Of a stretch of DNA of 64,000 bases, positions 32,658 to 43,604 are shown piece by piece. A program made the position numbers and the translations under genes. Position 1 is the stretch's first letter, and each line of letters starts with the position of its first letter. The notes under the pieces are model-generated. The model ran no database searches, was not told where the DNA came from, and saw only the letters and a program-made list of their open reading frames with translations. Source of the DNA: Cyanophora paradoxa (taxonomy: Eukaryota; Glaucocystophyceae; Cyanophorales; Cyanophoraceae); NCBI GenBank assembly GCA_004431415.1, contig QPMI01000039.1, positions 620,001 to 684,000 on the forward strand. Direction: 5' to 3'.

Positions 32658-32837
32658 CGATGTTCGTCGTTCGCGGATCATGCTTTTGTTATCGAATCCG
32701 AGATTTGATCCGAGGACCGGGGAGAACGGCGGGAGGGGCGGGCCGGGGTCCAGGCGGGCAGGGCCTTGGGGGGGTTCGGGGGACTGAGGACTGCTATCGG
32801 ACTCCGAGACTCGGGATTGCCATCGGTCTGCAGACGG
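32658..32837. other. Convergent intergenic gap
   Basis: Short spacer between convergent genes. It includes ATCGAATCCGAGATTTGATCCGAGG, similar to the GATCTGATCCGA motifs found near intron 3' ends elsewhere in the window. Nothing else seen. Confidence 0.4.
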
Positions 32838-35800
32838 TCACTCGGCGGCCGGGGCGGCCTCGCCTCCGCCGTCGCCGAGCAGCGCCGCAGCCGCCGCGTC
32901 CTCCTCGTCCGCCCCCTCCAGCGCCTTCGCCGCCTGCGCACCCGGGTTAGAGGGGGGGGGGGGGGGAGATAAGGGGTACGCGGGCGGACCTTCTTGGCGA
33001 AGAGGCAGCGCGGGAACTCGCGCTTGACGTAATCGTTCCACTTCGGCGCGAACTGCGCAGGGAGCCGCGCCGGTCAGGGGTACGTATCTTCCAAGTCGAG
33101 GTGGGGGTACGGGGCGGGCGCACGTTGGAGTACTCGAGGCGGCAGGCCTCGTGCGCCTCGGCGCTCTTCTCAACCCAGCCGCGCGTCACCGCGTTAAACT
33201 GCTCGTCGCTTCGCTCCACCATGTTCGCCCGCAGGCACTGCCCGGCATCGAATTAGGCCGTCGACTAGGAAGCGCGAGAGGGTCTGCGAAGCGCACCCGC
33301 TCGGGGCTGACGCCGTCGCTGCGGCCGCCGTTGGGGTGCACGCAGAGGGACGCCAGCAGCGTGCTCTTGCTCCCCTTGCACTGCGCGCCCGCCGGGCCCC
33401 GCCGTCAGACGACAACCGCGCCCCGCCCCCCGGCCCCTGCCGCCTACCTTGGCCTCGAAGGCCTCCAACGCGGCGCGCTTCTGGCGCAGGTCGGCCTCCA
33501 TGCGGCTCATGAACTCGCTCTCCACGAACCGCGTCGGCTCGAACTGCGGCCCCCGGACCCCCGGCCCGCCTCGCACCGGAGCGTGGAGCGGGGGCGGCGA
33601 GGGCGGACGACCGCTCACCTTGGCCTCGGCGGCGTCCGCCTCCTTCTTCTTGCGCTCCTTGGCCGCCAGCTCGCGCTCCTTGGCGGGGTCCATCGGCACC
33701 GTCCTCGGCCGCACGTCGCCCCCGCCCGGCCGCGTGTGGTTCTGCACCCGACACGATCTCAGCGGCGCAGCCGGCGCGCCGAAAGGCAAGGCCGGCTCGC
33801 TCGCCTTCTGGCACTTGGTCTCCTGCTCGCGCCGGAACTTGATGTCGTTCAGCATCCGCTCGTAGAAGGCCCCCGCGTCCGCCGGCTCTGAGGGACGAGA
33901 GATGGTGTGAGGAAAGCAAGGAGAGGAAAGGGGAAGGAAAGGGGAGGGCCGCACGGGAGAGGGCGGCGCGCTTCTGGAACTCGAGCGTGCGGCTCTCCGT
34001 CAGCTTGTCCCGCTCCTTGCTCTGGAAAAGAAAGAAAGGTTAGCCGCAGAACGAGAACGAGGAGGAGGGCGCCGCGCGCCTTGTGCTCGGCCTCCTTGTA
34101 GAGCCGCATGGTGAGCTCCTCGACGTTCCCCGGCTGCTGCTCGCCGCGGTAGGGCCGGCTCTGCCTCCTCCCACCGCTGCATCTCCAGCCTCCTCTGCTC
34201 CTCGCTCTTCCGCTTCGCCTCCTCGCTCAGCCGCTTCGCCGTCTCCAGCACCTGCCAGGGCTGACCCGAAGCAGCGCGAAAGGGAAGCTTAGGCGGACCT
34301 CGCTGAGGGGCCGGATGAGGCGCCCTATCTTGACGGGCGTCGGCGAGCCGGCCCCGCTCAGGCCCGCCGCCGAGTGCGTGTGCGAGGGGCTCCCCGACAT
34401 GCGCCGCGACGGCGTGCCCGACGCCGCCCCCGGCCCCGCCTCGGCCGACTCGTCCGGCGACTGCGAGCGCGTGTGCGGCGGCTGCGGGCTTGGCGACGAC
34501 CGCGCGCTCCCCGCCGAGGAGCCCGCCCGCAGAAGCAAAGGGCCCGTGCCGCTCAGCCCGAGGGACGAGGCGCTGGCGGCGCCCGCGGAGCCGGCGCGCA
34601 GGCCGGCGCGGCTCCTGCTCCCGCTCGCCCGCGAGAGGGGCCGGCTCGACGACGCCGACGTGGAGGGGCGCGCCCGCTCGCTCGCCGCCATCTGCCTCGC
34701 GCCCGCCCGCCCCCGTCAGCTCAGCGGCGCTCGCTCGCCTTCCTTTTGCGCGGCGCGCGCCTTTCGGGCGAGGGCGAGGATGGCGGCGCGGGCGGAGAGG
34801 GCGCGCTCCGTGGCGGGCCCCGGCGCCCACTTGCCCCGCGCCGCCTCCGCCAGCGCCGTCGCCAGCCGCGCCTGCGCCCGCCCGCCCGCCCGCTCGTCAG
34901 CGACTCGCGATCGGGGACTCAGTGCCAGAGGCGCAGCAGCGCGCACGAGGGCGGCGGTGCACTCGTCGTTGGCGGTGCGCGCGGCGGAGACGAACGCGTC
35001 GACGCCGGCGCCCGCAGCGCGTCCATCCACGCCATGAACTGCGCGCGCGGGATCAAATCAGCCCAGCGCCGAGCGCGCGCGCGCCTGCGGCCGGCCCGCC
35101 GGCCGGCTCGCCTGGGCCCCGTCCTCGTGGCCCATGCCCTCCGCGACGCCCGCCAGCGCCAGCGCGATCTCCCGCCCCGCCGCCTCCTGCCCCTCCGGCG
35201 TCGCCTGCCCCCGCGCCCCCCGGGGCCCCCCTCAGCTCGCTCGAGGCCTGAAGCCGAGGCAACGGCGGGACCCGGCCGCCGCACCCGCGCGCCGCTCGCG
35301 ATCTGGTCCACCGCCCGCTGCACGAGCCGCCGCACGCGCTGCACCCCCTTCTCGAACGCCCTCCCGAGCTCCGCCAGATCCTCCCCGGGCCCTGCGCGCC
35401 TCTCAGAGCGGGCGAGGCGGGCCGGCGGCGGCGGGGCCTTCGGCGTCGTACCCTGCAGGCGCTCAAACAGGGTACGGTAGAGCGCCGCGAAGGCCGCGCC
35501 ATAGTCCCCGGGGAGGATGTCCGCGCTCAGCTCCTGCGGCAGCAGTTCGGAAGGGGGCTACAGCGGACCAGGGAGAGGGGTACGGGCGCACGTCGCGGGC
35601 TGAGAAGTCGAGGAAGGCGGCCGCCTCGCAGGAGCGGAGGGCGTGCAGCAGGCGGGGGTACTCCACCAGCAGCGCCGAGCGCACCAGGTCCTGCGCCCCC
35701 GCCCCCGCCGCCCTGAGCCAGAGCCCACCCGGGGAAGGAGAAGGCGGGGGCGGCACCTCGGGGTCGTAGTAGACGACCACGAGGCTGGCGCTGCCGGCCG

Positions 35801-36251
35801 CCGCCCGCTGGAGGGCAGCCTCCAGCTGCCCGATGCACTTCGCGTTCCCGCAGTACGCCGTCGAGACTGCCGCGCCGCGCACGCGCCCCGTGAGGCCGGG
35901 CCGCCGCGCGGCGGCGAGCGGCGAGCGGCGCGGCCCACCGCAGCAGAGGACGACGCTGCAGACCTGCAGCCCGTCCCTGCGCGTGCCGCGGCGCGTGGGC
36001 GACGAGGGCGCGCTGCCGGTCGGCGGGGCGCAGGCGCACCTGTACTTCGAGTTGCCGGTGCCCTTGGCCTGCGACTGGCGCCAGAGGAGGTGCGGGTTCG
36101 CCGCATCGAGGTCCGCAGCCAGGTACCGCACGAAGTCCTCGTCCCTCGAGCAGAAGCTGAAGAAGACGCTGCGGCGCCAAGCGTCTCAGCGCGCGTGGAC
36201 GCCCAAGGCGCGAAGGAGCGCCGACGCTCCGGGATGCGACGGGGGCAACAT
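32838..36251 (-). CDS. TIR-like domain protein with long coiled-coil C-terminal region
   Basis: Proposed start ATG at 36,251 (MLPPSHPGASALLRAL), then a GC-AG intron into VFFSFCSRDEDFVRYLAADL, resembling TIR box 1. Later exons give AVSTAYCGNAKCIGQLEAAL and SASLVVVYYDPE, matching the TIR pattern of a central strand followed by C-x(3-4)-E and a strand ending in YD, and FLDFSARDVRP near its end. Helical exons follow (LAELGRAFEKGVQRVRRLVQ; AQFMAWMDALR; FVSAARTANDECTAALVRAA), a Ser-rich linker (about 34,300-34,691), and charged coiled coils (KRLSEEAKRKSEEQRRLEMQ; FMSRMEADLRQKRAALEAFE). The end is acidic (GADEEDAAAAALLGDGG), stop at 32,838. The ATG at 34,691 follows a good acceptor (GAGGCAG) but could instead start a separate gene, so this could be two genes. 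Confidence 0.5.
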
Positions 36252-36551
36252 AGCGTGGCGGACCGGGGAATCGGCCTCATCGCTGTGGCAACGCCTAGAG
36301 CTGCCACGAGGAGATGTAGAATGCCTTGATAGACGTAGATCTGCTGCTGCCAGGCGCGGTGGCGCCTCTGACCGCGAGACGGCTACAAGCCGTGTGCTTA
36401 TCTTGGTAACTTCGGTCGGGGGTTGTGTGACAGCTCTTGCGCTCGTTCTATGGTCCTATATACTCTGCCGTGTGCAAGCCTGCTCAAAGGACCGTCAGCG
36501 CTGAGCTAGGCTGAGAAGTTGGGGTATGGCAGTTTCTTTTTTTGCCGCGAC

Positions 36552-37410
36552 ATGTCCCTGCAAGCGCAGCTCGCCCGCCTCAGGTGCTACGGCGCGCATG
36601 TCGCCGAAGCGTAGCTAACGTGGTTGTAGCGCCAAGGACGCCAGCGACGCGGACAAACTGCGCTCCCTCTTCGAGACCCTGCGCATTCTACGAGCATACC
36701 GAGCCTTTACGTAAGCTTCTCAGCATCGATTGATTCTCAAATGCAACTGAGTGTGCCCTAGGGAGCTCGAGGACGCGGTCCGTGCTCACGTCTCTCCACA
36801 GGCCGCGAGCGCACTCGTGGGGTGCATCGACGCAGGAGGAACAGCGTGCCTGCTCGTACTGCAACTGCTAGCGCTGATCTGCACAACCGCCGACGGCGCC
36901 AAGAGCTGCGGTCCGCCCCTCGCCTGCCGAGCGCGCCGCGCGCTGGCGCCTCACCCTGCGCTAGGCACTGAGGAGACGTTCGCGGCGATCACTGGCGTGC
37001 TGCACCTGCGGAAGCCCGAATTCGAGCGCTGGGCGCTAGAGACCCTGATCGCTTTCGAGGAGGACAGGCAAGCTCTGAGGCTGATGCGCCGCCTGGGCAT
37101 CGCGCGACTGGTGTCGAAACCGCTCGAAGAATCTCCGGTGACAGACCAGACCCCCGAAGCTGGCACGGGACCCGCCTGCGCACCACCGCAGTTCAACCCC
37201 CGCATCGCGTACGTAAAAACCCCTGCTCGTCCTGCTGGCTTGCGCCGCTCTAAATCGGCACCTGCAGAGAGCTTCGACGTCGCCTGGCACGGGCGCTTGC
37301 CCCCGAAAAGATTGTTCGACAGGATCACTAGCTTAAAGCTAGTAGCTTGCTGTCATCGTTGCTTGGTAACATTCAACGCCCTTGCATCTAGATCACTTCG
37401 CTCAAATTAA
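36552..37410 (+). CDS. Small alpha-helical (armadillo-like?) protein
   Basis: The model has three exons. Exon 1 is 36,552-36,583 (MSLQAQLARL) with donor GTGCTACGG. Exon 2 reads SAKDASDADKLRSLFETLRI then LRAYRAFT with donor GTAAGC. Exon 3 begins ELEDAVRAHVSPQAA after acceptor CCCTAG. Exon 3 contains helix pairs (LVGCIDAGGTACLLVLQLLA; ITGVLHLRKPEFERWALETL) reminiscent of armadillo or formin FH3-type solenoids. It then has LRRSKSAPAES, a possible phosphosite, and stops TAA at about 37,410. GC content is lower than in neighbours. Function unknown; the fold suggestion is weak. Confidence 0.5.
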
Positions 37411-37655
37411 CCCCCTTCGCGGCCGTGAAAAATAGTTCATGGAGCACCCCCAGTGGGTGACTGCGAGCATTGTAACTAAATCTTCAATTAAACAACACCC
37501 AGCAAGCTTCCGAGCCAGGAGCACAGCACACACTGCAACGAGGAGCTTTTATTTTGCCACGTGCAATGAGTGAAATGCAACCGAGACCGTACACTAAACT
37601 CGGCGTCTGCATAGGGCGACTCGTGCGCCGCCCATCGCATCCAGCATCCTCACGC
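37411..37655. other. Convergent 3' intergenic region
   Basis: Spacer between two convergent genes, AT-richer than its surroundings, with presumably both 3' UTRs. No gene seen. Confidence 0.5.
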
Positions 37656-39369
37656 TTACTTGTTCTCAAGCACACCCTGTTATGGAGAGATCAGACAAGC
37701 CAAACGAGCGTTCAGTCGCAGACGAGCGGACCTGGTAGATGGTGCCAGAGGTGTAGTTGGTCGGGAAGCTGGAGGTGCGGGGGTTCTTGAAGCTGGCCTC
37801 CTCAATAGCGGAGGTCGAGAAGAGGAGCACGAAAGCGAAGATCGCTGAGGGCGGGCGTCAAAACGATCAGAGAGACAGGGGCTGGACTAAAGCTCACCCT
37901 TCGAGAAGATGTCGGCGATGGTGTGGATGATGATGTCGGCATCGACGGAGATGACGTGGACGGCCTCACCAATGACCCAGATAACGGGGTACACGAGCCA
38001 GGTGATGAAGGAGATCGCCATCAAGACGTTGTAGGTCTGCGTCTCACATAAACAACCGAAAAGGTAAAAAGGAAAGAATCTTGCTGACCTTCTCGGCCTC
38101 GGGGCTCTTTTCGCGGGCAGACTTGCGGAGGATGGTCACGAAGGCAACCTCGATCGGGACGAAGCAGAACATCGCGAAGGTGAAGTAGCCCCACTTGGTG
38201 CCGGTGGACGACAGGAGGCCGAGGAGGCCAGAGACGACCATGATCATCGAAGCGAAAGCCAGAGCCAGGAAAGTGGCGAAGGTGGTGCCGGCGAGGAGGC
38301 AGAGGTTGAGGATGATGAGCGGGACAGTCATGAACCACTCAACGTAGCGCGCGTAGTAGAACACGCGGTACGGGCTGTTGTTCGACGCCTGTGGCCAAGT
38401 CAGCTAGGGGAGCGGCGCGTCGCGCGCCGGAAGAAAGCTAGGCGTGCGCACGGTGGCATCATCCCAAATGGCGACCGAGCCCTGCTGGCGGGCCATGCAG
38501 TAGTAGGCTGCGCACGGTCGTGAGTCTTCCGCTGGGAGATCGCCACATACGCGACTAGCGCACCGAGCATGGAGATAGTGAGGTAGACAATGGTGATGTA
38601 GTGGAAGATGCGCTTGGCCGGGTCACGGCGGAGGGTGAGGATGAGGGCAATCAGGGCGACGACCGCCATCACGCCAGCGCCAATCCAGAAGAAGACAGTG
38701 CCGATGGTGGTCTGGTCATCCGGAGTGTAGATGGGGGCAGAGCCGGGGGCGAGCGGAAGACCGGTCTTAGAGTCATAGCCGCGGCGGGAGACAGCGCGGA
38801 GGATCGACCAGTAGTCCTTCACGTACGAGCCGCCGAACAGGTCCATCGGCGTGAGGCCGCGAGCCACACCGTCCTTGTCGTAGACCGACAGATCCTGGGG
38901 GACCTCGCCGGACATAACGGGGAAGCGGGGGTCGCCAGCCGGGCCCGAGAAGGGCCGGATGTCGGCAGAGTACAGCTGGACCGGGCGCTTAACGGGCTGG
39001 TAGCCGCGGGCGTTGATCTCCTGGCCATTGGCGAAGTACTCCGGCTTACGGGCCGACTGGGAGTCGAGGTCGTACTGGCTAATGGTCGACGGCCAGCTCT
39101 GGCCGATCTGGGTCACCGGCTGGCAAATGCCCTCCGACACCTCGTAGGCGGGGCCCTTGTAGCCATTCGGGAAGTTGCGCAGGAACTGCGGGTGCGGCCA
39201 CGTGCACTCCACGGAGTACCGCGGGAACGCAGGGGCGACCTGGAACCCTGCCGACGAAACGGTCAGCAACGGTCTCGCGCCGGCGCGTTCCCCGCCCGCT
39301 CTGCAGCATCCCGATAGCGATACGAGGGCGCGGCGCACCGGTCTGGGTTGTCGGCAGCACGGCCGTCAT
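37656..39369 (-). CDS. Type-1 (microbial) rhodopsin with a long N-terminal extension
   Basis: ATG at 39,369 (MTAVLPTTQT); donor GGTGCGCC joins to GFQVAPAFPRYSVEC. A soluble extension of about 180 residues (PVTQIGQSWPSTISQYDLD; GLTPMDLFGGSYVKDYWS) precedes helix A (TIGTVFFWIGAGVMAVVALI). A GTGCGC intron inside helix B gives ISMLAYYCMARQQG. Helix C reads RYVEWFMTVPLIILN: by bacteriorhodopsin numbering Arg82 is kept, Asp85 is Glu, Thr89 is kept and Asp96 is Asn. Helices D-E are GTTFATFLALAFASMIMVVS and WGYFTFAMFCFVPIEVAFVT; helix F is FITWLVYPVIWVIG. Helix G contains IADIFSK, with the Asp212 and retinal-binding Lys216 equivalents. The end is SFPTNYTSGTIYQ|GVLENK after an intron with CTGATCTCTCCATAACAG, stop TAA at 37,656-37,658. 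Codon use is strongly C-biased, suggesting high expression. The retinal chromophore is certain from the family; pump, channel or sensor role is not. Confidence 0.9.
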
Positions 39370-39650
39370 CGTTGTTTATTCTATGAGGTCTCCTCTCTGG
39401 GGACCAACACTTTGCTGCCGTACCCAACCACGACTTCCGCCACGTACCCCGTCTTCCACCCCTCCCCCACCAACCCACCTCGGTTCCTGGCGGGTCACTT
39501 TTTCTCAAGGCAACCAACTTCTCCGAGAGTCGGCCTCGCCGCTCGCCCAGAGGCCCGGCCGCACCAAGGCTTCGAAGCCACCTTCAGCAAAGCTCGAGCA
39601 AACGTCGTTTTGGCCTTCGCCCCGGGATCGGCGATCGCGTTGGCCTTCCC
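39370..39650. promoter_or_regulatory. Divergent intergenic region between rhodopsin and the hydrolase-like gene
   Basis: This 281-bp gap lies between two ATGs pointing away from each other (39,369 minus and 39,651 plus), so it is a probable bidirectional promoter. No clear TATA box is visible. It has a C-rich stretch at 39,440-39,490. Confidence 0.5.
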
Positions 39651-41241
39651 ATGGCGGACGGCGATGGCGCGGTCTGCCTCGTCAGCAGCTGCAAGTCCTC
39701 CAACGGACCTTCGCTGCAGGAGTCATTTATGCGATTCAAGAAGGACCGCGAGAAGTTCCTGTCGGACGAGTGCGTCCCCGCCAGTTTTTCAAAGATCGTG
39801 GCCAGGCTGGGCCTAGCACGGGCCTCGGGACTCCCCGCAAGCATTCTAAATCTTCTGATCTTCCACCTCACAGACGCTTTCACGCCGATGTCCCCCGTAC
39901 GCCGGAGCAGAAAGAGCGCATCCGCCAGAAGTTCCTCGAGCGTGCAATGTCGTACCAAGGTGCCCCTAGGCTCCCTTCTCCAAAGCAACCGGTATGTGAG
40001 CTTATTCGCTCACACAGGAGTACCGTACGCCAAGCGCTACCACGAGCCCGGGACGCAGGTCTGCTTTCGAACTTGCATGCCCTCGCTCTCCGCCCCTGAG
40101 CGAACGCCGCAGCACTATGACGCGCCCCTTTTTCTGGACTGGTGCGCGAGTCCTTCGTGGGGCGATCGCTTCTCGATGCTCAACGGAGCGGAAGCTGCGC
40201 GCTGGTCCGCAAGGCCGTGAACGACCTCAAGCACGACTTTGGCTTCACTCTTGGGCGGTGGAATCAAGCGTACCAGGTGATGCTTGTGTGCCCAAGAGAT
40301 TACTTGCTGCATCCTGACCCGCGACCAGGCTGACACGCTCCCTGGTCCGACCAGCGCGATCAATTCTGCTCGCTCCCGCCCGCTGACGGGCGGCGGGCAG
40401 ACACGGGCATGAAGTCTCACGAGGAGCTACGCCCTGGAGATTTGATTTTCTACTCGGGCACGTATTTCAACGAGAAGAGCCGGCGCCAGAAGCACGACAT
40501 GGTCCGCGCCGCCCTCCCCGCGTCCGCTGCGCACCCTCCGACTGCGGCGGGCCCACCGGCAGGTGCACGTGGAGATCTACGTCGGGCCTGGAGAGCGGAG
40601 CCTCGGGGCGCGCTGGCAGAAGGGCGTGGTGACCGTCTTTGATTCGTTCAAGTTCGAGAGCAAGGCGTACCACAGCGTGCAGCACCACTTCCGCTCCATA
40701 GACCGCTGGCTGTCCGGCGAGTGTTCCAGGTGCGACAGGCGCGCTAGGCGGGCAGGCGGGGCGGGGTCTCTTTCTAGCGCGCGCTGTTCCCAAATTCGAA
40801 TTCTCCGCTCTCTGGGCCGAACCGCCTTCGGGCGGTGGAAGCTCGCCATGGGAGTCGGAATCAGACAGTTTGGGAGATCGCCCTGCGCGGCGGGTGCGGG
40901 TGCCGTGCGCGTGCGCGCGCACCGGCGTGCGGCGGGGCCTCCGCATGGGGGCCCCGTCCGCCTCGCCGCGCGACATTCCTTTCGAAGCTTCCACCGCCCC
41001 CGCTGTCCCCCGGCCCCCCTCCTCTGCCTCTGAGCCCCCTGCGCACCCCTGCAGCATCTGCGGGGAGCACCCGTGGCGCCGCAAGGTCTTCGACGTGAGC
41101 AAGAAGTCCATCTTTTACGCGGGGATCGCCGCCGCGGACGGCGCCGGGGCCGCCCCGGCCGCGGCCGACCAGGGGTACAGCGACGAGGAGGGCGAGGACG
41201 AGGCGGCGAGCGACGGCGAGGCCCCAGACGGCAGCGCGTGA
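39651..41241 (+). CDS. NlpC/P60-like (papain-fold) putative cysteine hydrolase
   Basis: ATG 39651 begins MADGDGAVCLVSSCKSSNG. Exons join to PYAKRYHEPGTQ, then HYDAPLFLDC|CALVRKAVNDL (intron GTGCGCGAG...GCGGAAG) and FGFTLGRWNQAYQ. Then come ADTLP|DTGMKSHEELRPGDLIF, YFNEKSRRQKHDM|VHVEIYV, SLGARWQKGVVTVFDSFKFE and HFRSIDRWLSGEC. The Cys in LDCCALVRK followed by His in HVEIYVG, with PGDLIFY between, is the Cys-His pattern of NlpC/P60-CHAP papain-fold enzymes. The last exon starts ICGEHPWRRKVFDVSKKSIF and ends in an acidic tail, TGA 41,239-41,241. I recall similar proteins in other eukaryotes but cannot name the family. The substrate is unknown; deacylase or peptidase activity is inference. Confidence 0.7.
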
Positions 41242-41403
41242 GCCGAACCCGGAGTGGGCCCGCCTCCGCTCGCCTCCAGCTTTCGCTTTCCCTCTCCATG
41301 TAGTTGTACCATAGCAGGCGCCGCGACGCCTGCGGTTTCTTTCGTTGTTGCTTACTTTGTATAGATTCGATGTCCGCTTTCAAATTTTCAGCAGCCGCCA
41401 TAT

Positions 41404-41467
41404 GCAGCATCCCGATATCGATGCGAGGGTGCGGGGCATCGGTCTGGGTTGTCAGCACAGCCATCAT
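41404..41467 (-). pseudogene. Relic of the rhodopsin first exon and intron start
   Basis: Starting at ATG 41,467, the minus strand matches the rhodopsin start at 39,369 (GCTGTGCTG...ACAACCCAGACCG) and continues into the rhodopsin intron (CCTCGNATCGNTATCGGGATGCTGC). It has a 3-base deletion. The donor dinucleotide GT is AT here, so it cannot splice as the parent does. Because intron sequence is included, it came from DNA duplication and not from mRNA. Confidence 0.8.
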
Positions 41468-43604
41468 GAGCCTCGGAGGTTCAAAGGGCTCAAATGGCGA
41501 AATGCTATGATACCACTAGGCTATGATAACATCGTCAATCAGCAAATGATAACAATGGCTGCCGTCGCGATCGGGCCTCATGATCAGCCTGGCGCGCGCC
41601 GGCACGAGTCAAATGGCCATGGCGAGAGTCCGACGGATAACGTTAACCTGATCAATGATGGCTGCTAGCCTACTAGGATCCGGAGCCTGCAGCTGGGGAG
41701 CAGGCCCTGAGGCTGGGGAGCAGTCTGCCGCAGTGCCTTCCCATCGGTTCAAATTCCTTGAACTTCGGTCCTCGCCACCGGATCATGATCAATCCTCACT
41801 CAATGATCATGATCATGATCACTGAGTGAGAAGCTTGAATTCCGGGCCTCGGAGTTCGAAGCCTGAACTTCGGAAGGGCTCCGGAAGGCCTAGGGACCGT
41901 GGCACCTCAGGGCCTTCAGCATCGATATCACTGCAGCTGCAGCTGTGAGTCTAGATCTGCCACATGTACATGTACAGCCGCTGAGCTGCATGCGCAGTGG
42001 GGGCCTGGGCTCAGCGCCCCGGGCCCAGTGCCTGGTAAGCCGCTTATCAAAAAATCATTGAATCATTGAATCCCGGTCAAGTTCCAAAGATTCCATGATG
42101 ATTAATCACTGACTCAGCAAGACATGTTCATGATCATGATAGAGAGTGCTACGAGGGCTAGGGGCTTGCCTCTTTGATAAGAGGGGAGGGCCCGGCCCGG
42201 GGGGACCAGGAGGGGCGGAAATCTAGATCTAGAGCTCGCAATTGACTCGGTGAGCCCTCGGAGGCTAGATCTAGATCTAGATCCAAGTAGGGCCATAGAG
42301 GGGCCCCTTAAGCGCAGATGAAGCAGGCCCAAGGGGCGGACCCTATTGCGCCCGGCGGCCGGCCCAGCGCTAGCCGGGCCTGGCACGGGGTGCGCGCGGG
42401 GCCTGCGAGCCGAATTCAGGGGGGCTGGCGGGCCGCATGCGCATCGAGCTTCACGCAGGTCCCGCTCCGAGGCTCGAAGCCTTGAAGCTTGAGGCTCAGC
42501 GAGCTCGTGGATGAACGTGGACGTGGGCCTACCGCGGGCGGCCTCCGAGGCCCGGGATCGAGGGGGAGGAAGGCCCGGAGGCCAGGGATCCGGAGCTCGA
42601 GGTGGTCCCTGGGCCCCGGGTCGCTTCATCATGGCATGATCATGATCAGGCTTTCCGATCCGGTCCGCAAGGCCCCGAGGGCTCAATGGTAAGGCATACG
42701 GTTCGGGAGACCGGGGTTCGGCGGGTCCCGCGCTGGCGAGGTCGGGCGGCGGCACCTTTTATTTGCATCGGCGAGCCTCGGAGGCTAAGGATCCGAAGGC
42801 GCGCGGCCTTGGGGGAGAACTGCACCCTGGGAGGGCGGGACGAGGTGGGGAAGTGGGGAGGGATGGACGAGCAGGCCTAGGAAGCGCTATTGTGCGCCGC
42901 GGCGGACAGCCCCGTCAGCCGCCGCCGCGCCTCCGACCCGCCAGCCGGCCGCGGCAGCTGCAGGCCATCCAGCAGCAGCGCTAGCGCTAACAGGCCTCCG
43001 TCATCCGCGCGTGCCCCCCTCACATGTAAAGCCGCTGGAAAGTCCTCGCTGCAGCTGGCCTGAGGTAGCGTGAGCAAGCGCGGCACGCCACGCGAAGGTC
43101 TAGGGCGCGAAGGTATGCGCGCAGAGGCGGCACGGACCTGGAGGTGAACACCGAGAGATCTAGAGATCGGAACGGAGGAAGGAGATGCATTCAAGATCAA
43201 AAGGCGGCGCGCGCCCGCGGCCGGCTCCGCGTCCGTCCTGCCACGCGCGCGCGCTCTGTGCATCGAACCGTATGCAGTGAGAGCTCGAGGCGAGCCCGCG
43301 GCTGAGTGGTGCTGGAAAGCAAAGCCCGCAGCATGCACGTGCGCGGGCGGCCGTAGCAAACAGCCAGCTCGAGCTGCTCTGCTGAGCTACCTGTGCTGGA
43401 AGGCGGACTCCGGGAAGAGCGCCTGCGTGCACCTGCGCTCTCCTGCGAGCCGAGCCAGCCGGGCGCTGCTGAGCTGAAGCAGGCCAGACTTTGAGAACTC
43501 TGAGTTCAACTCTCGCGCCGCCGGGTACACGCACATGAGCTAGCGCGGCCGATCACACACAGCTAGCAGCCTGGGGACCCTGCCGAAGTGCGCAGTTGCC
43601 GCGC
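41468..43604. other. Non-coding, palindrome-rich intergenic region
   Basis: About 2.1 kb without a credible gene. It is rich in TGATCA palindromes (TGATCATGATCATGATCA at about 41,803-41,820; also about 42,126 and 42,640), AGATCT/CTAGATCTAGATCT runs (about 42,220-42,285), CTGCAGCTGCAGCTG (41,930) and GGCCC/GGGCC palindromes. A tRNA-like stretch at about 42,680-42,740 was rejected. Open frames here have no coding character. Confidence 0.55.

Noticed and set aside
42670-42745. tRNA-like stretch (GGCTCAATGGTAAGGC ... CGGTTCGGGAGACCG ... GGGGTTCGGCGGGTCCC)
   Set aside because: The D-arm and T-loop words are suggestive, but no acceptor stem closes, the anticodon stem is only four pairs and the base before the would-be anticodon is not U. 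At most a decayed relic.
42114-42755. 213-residue minus-strand frame
   Set aside because: Runs through palindromes and low-complexity intergenic DNA; no motif and no splice context.
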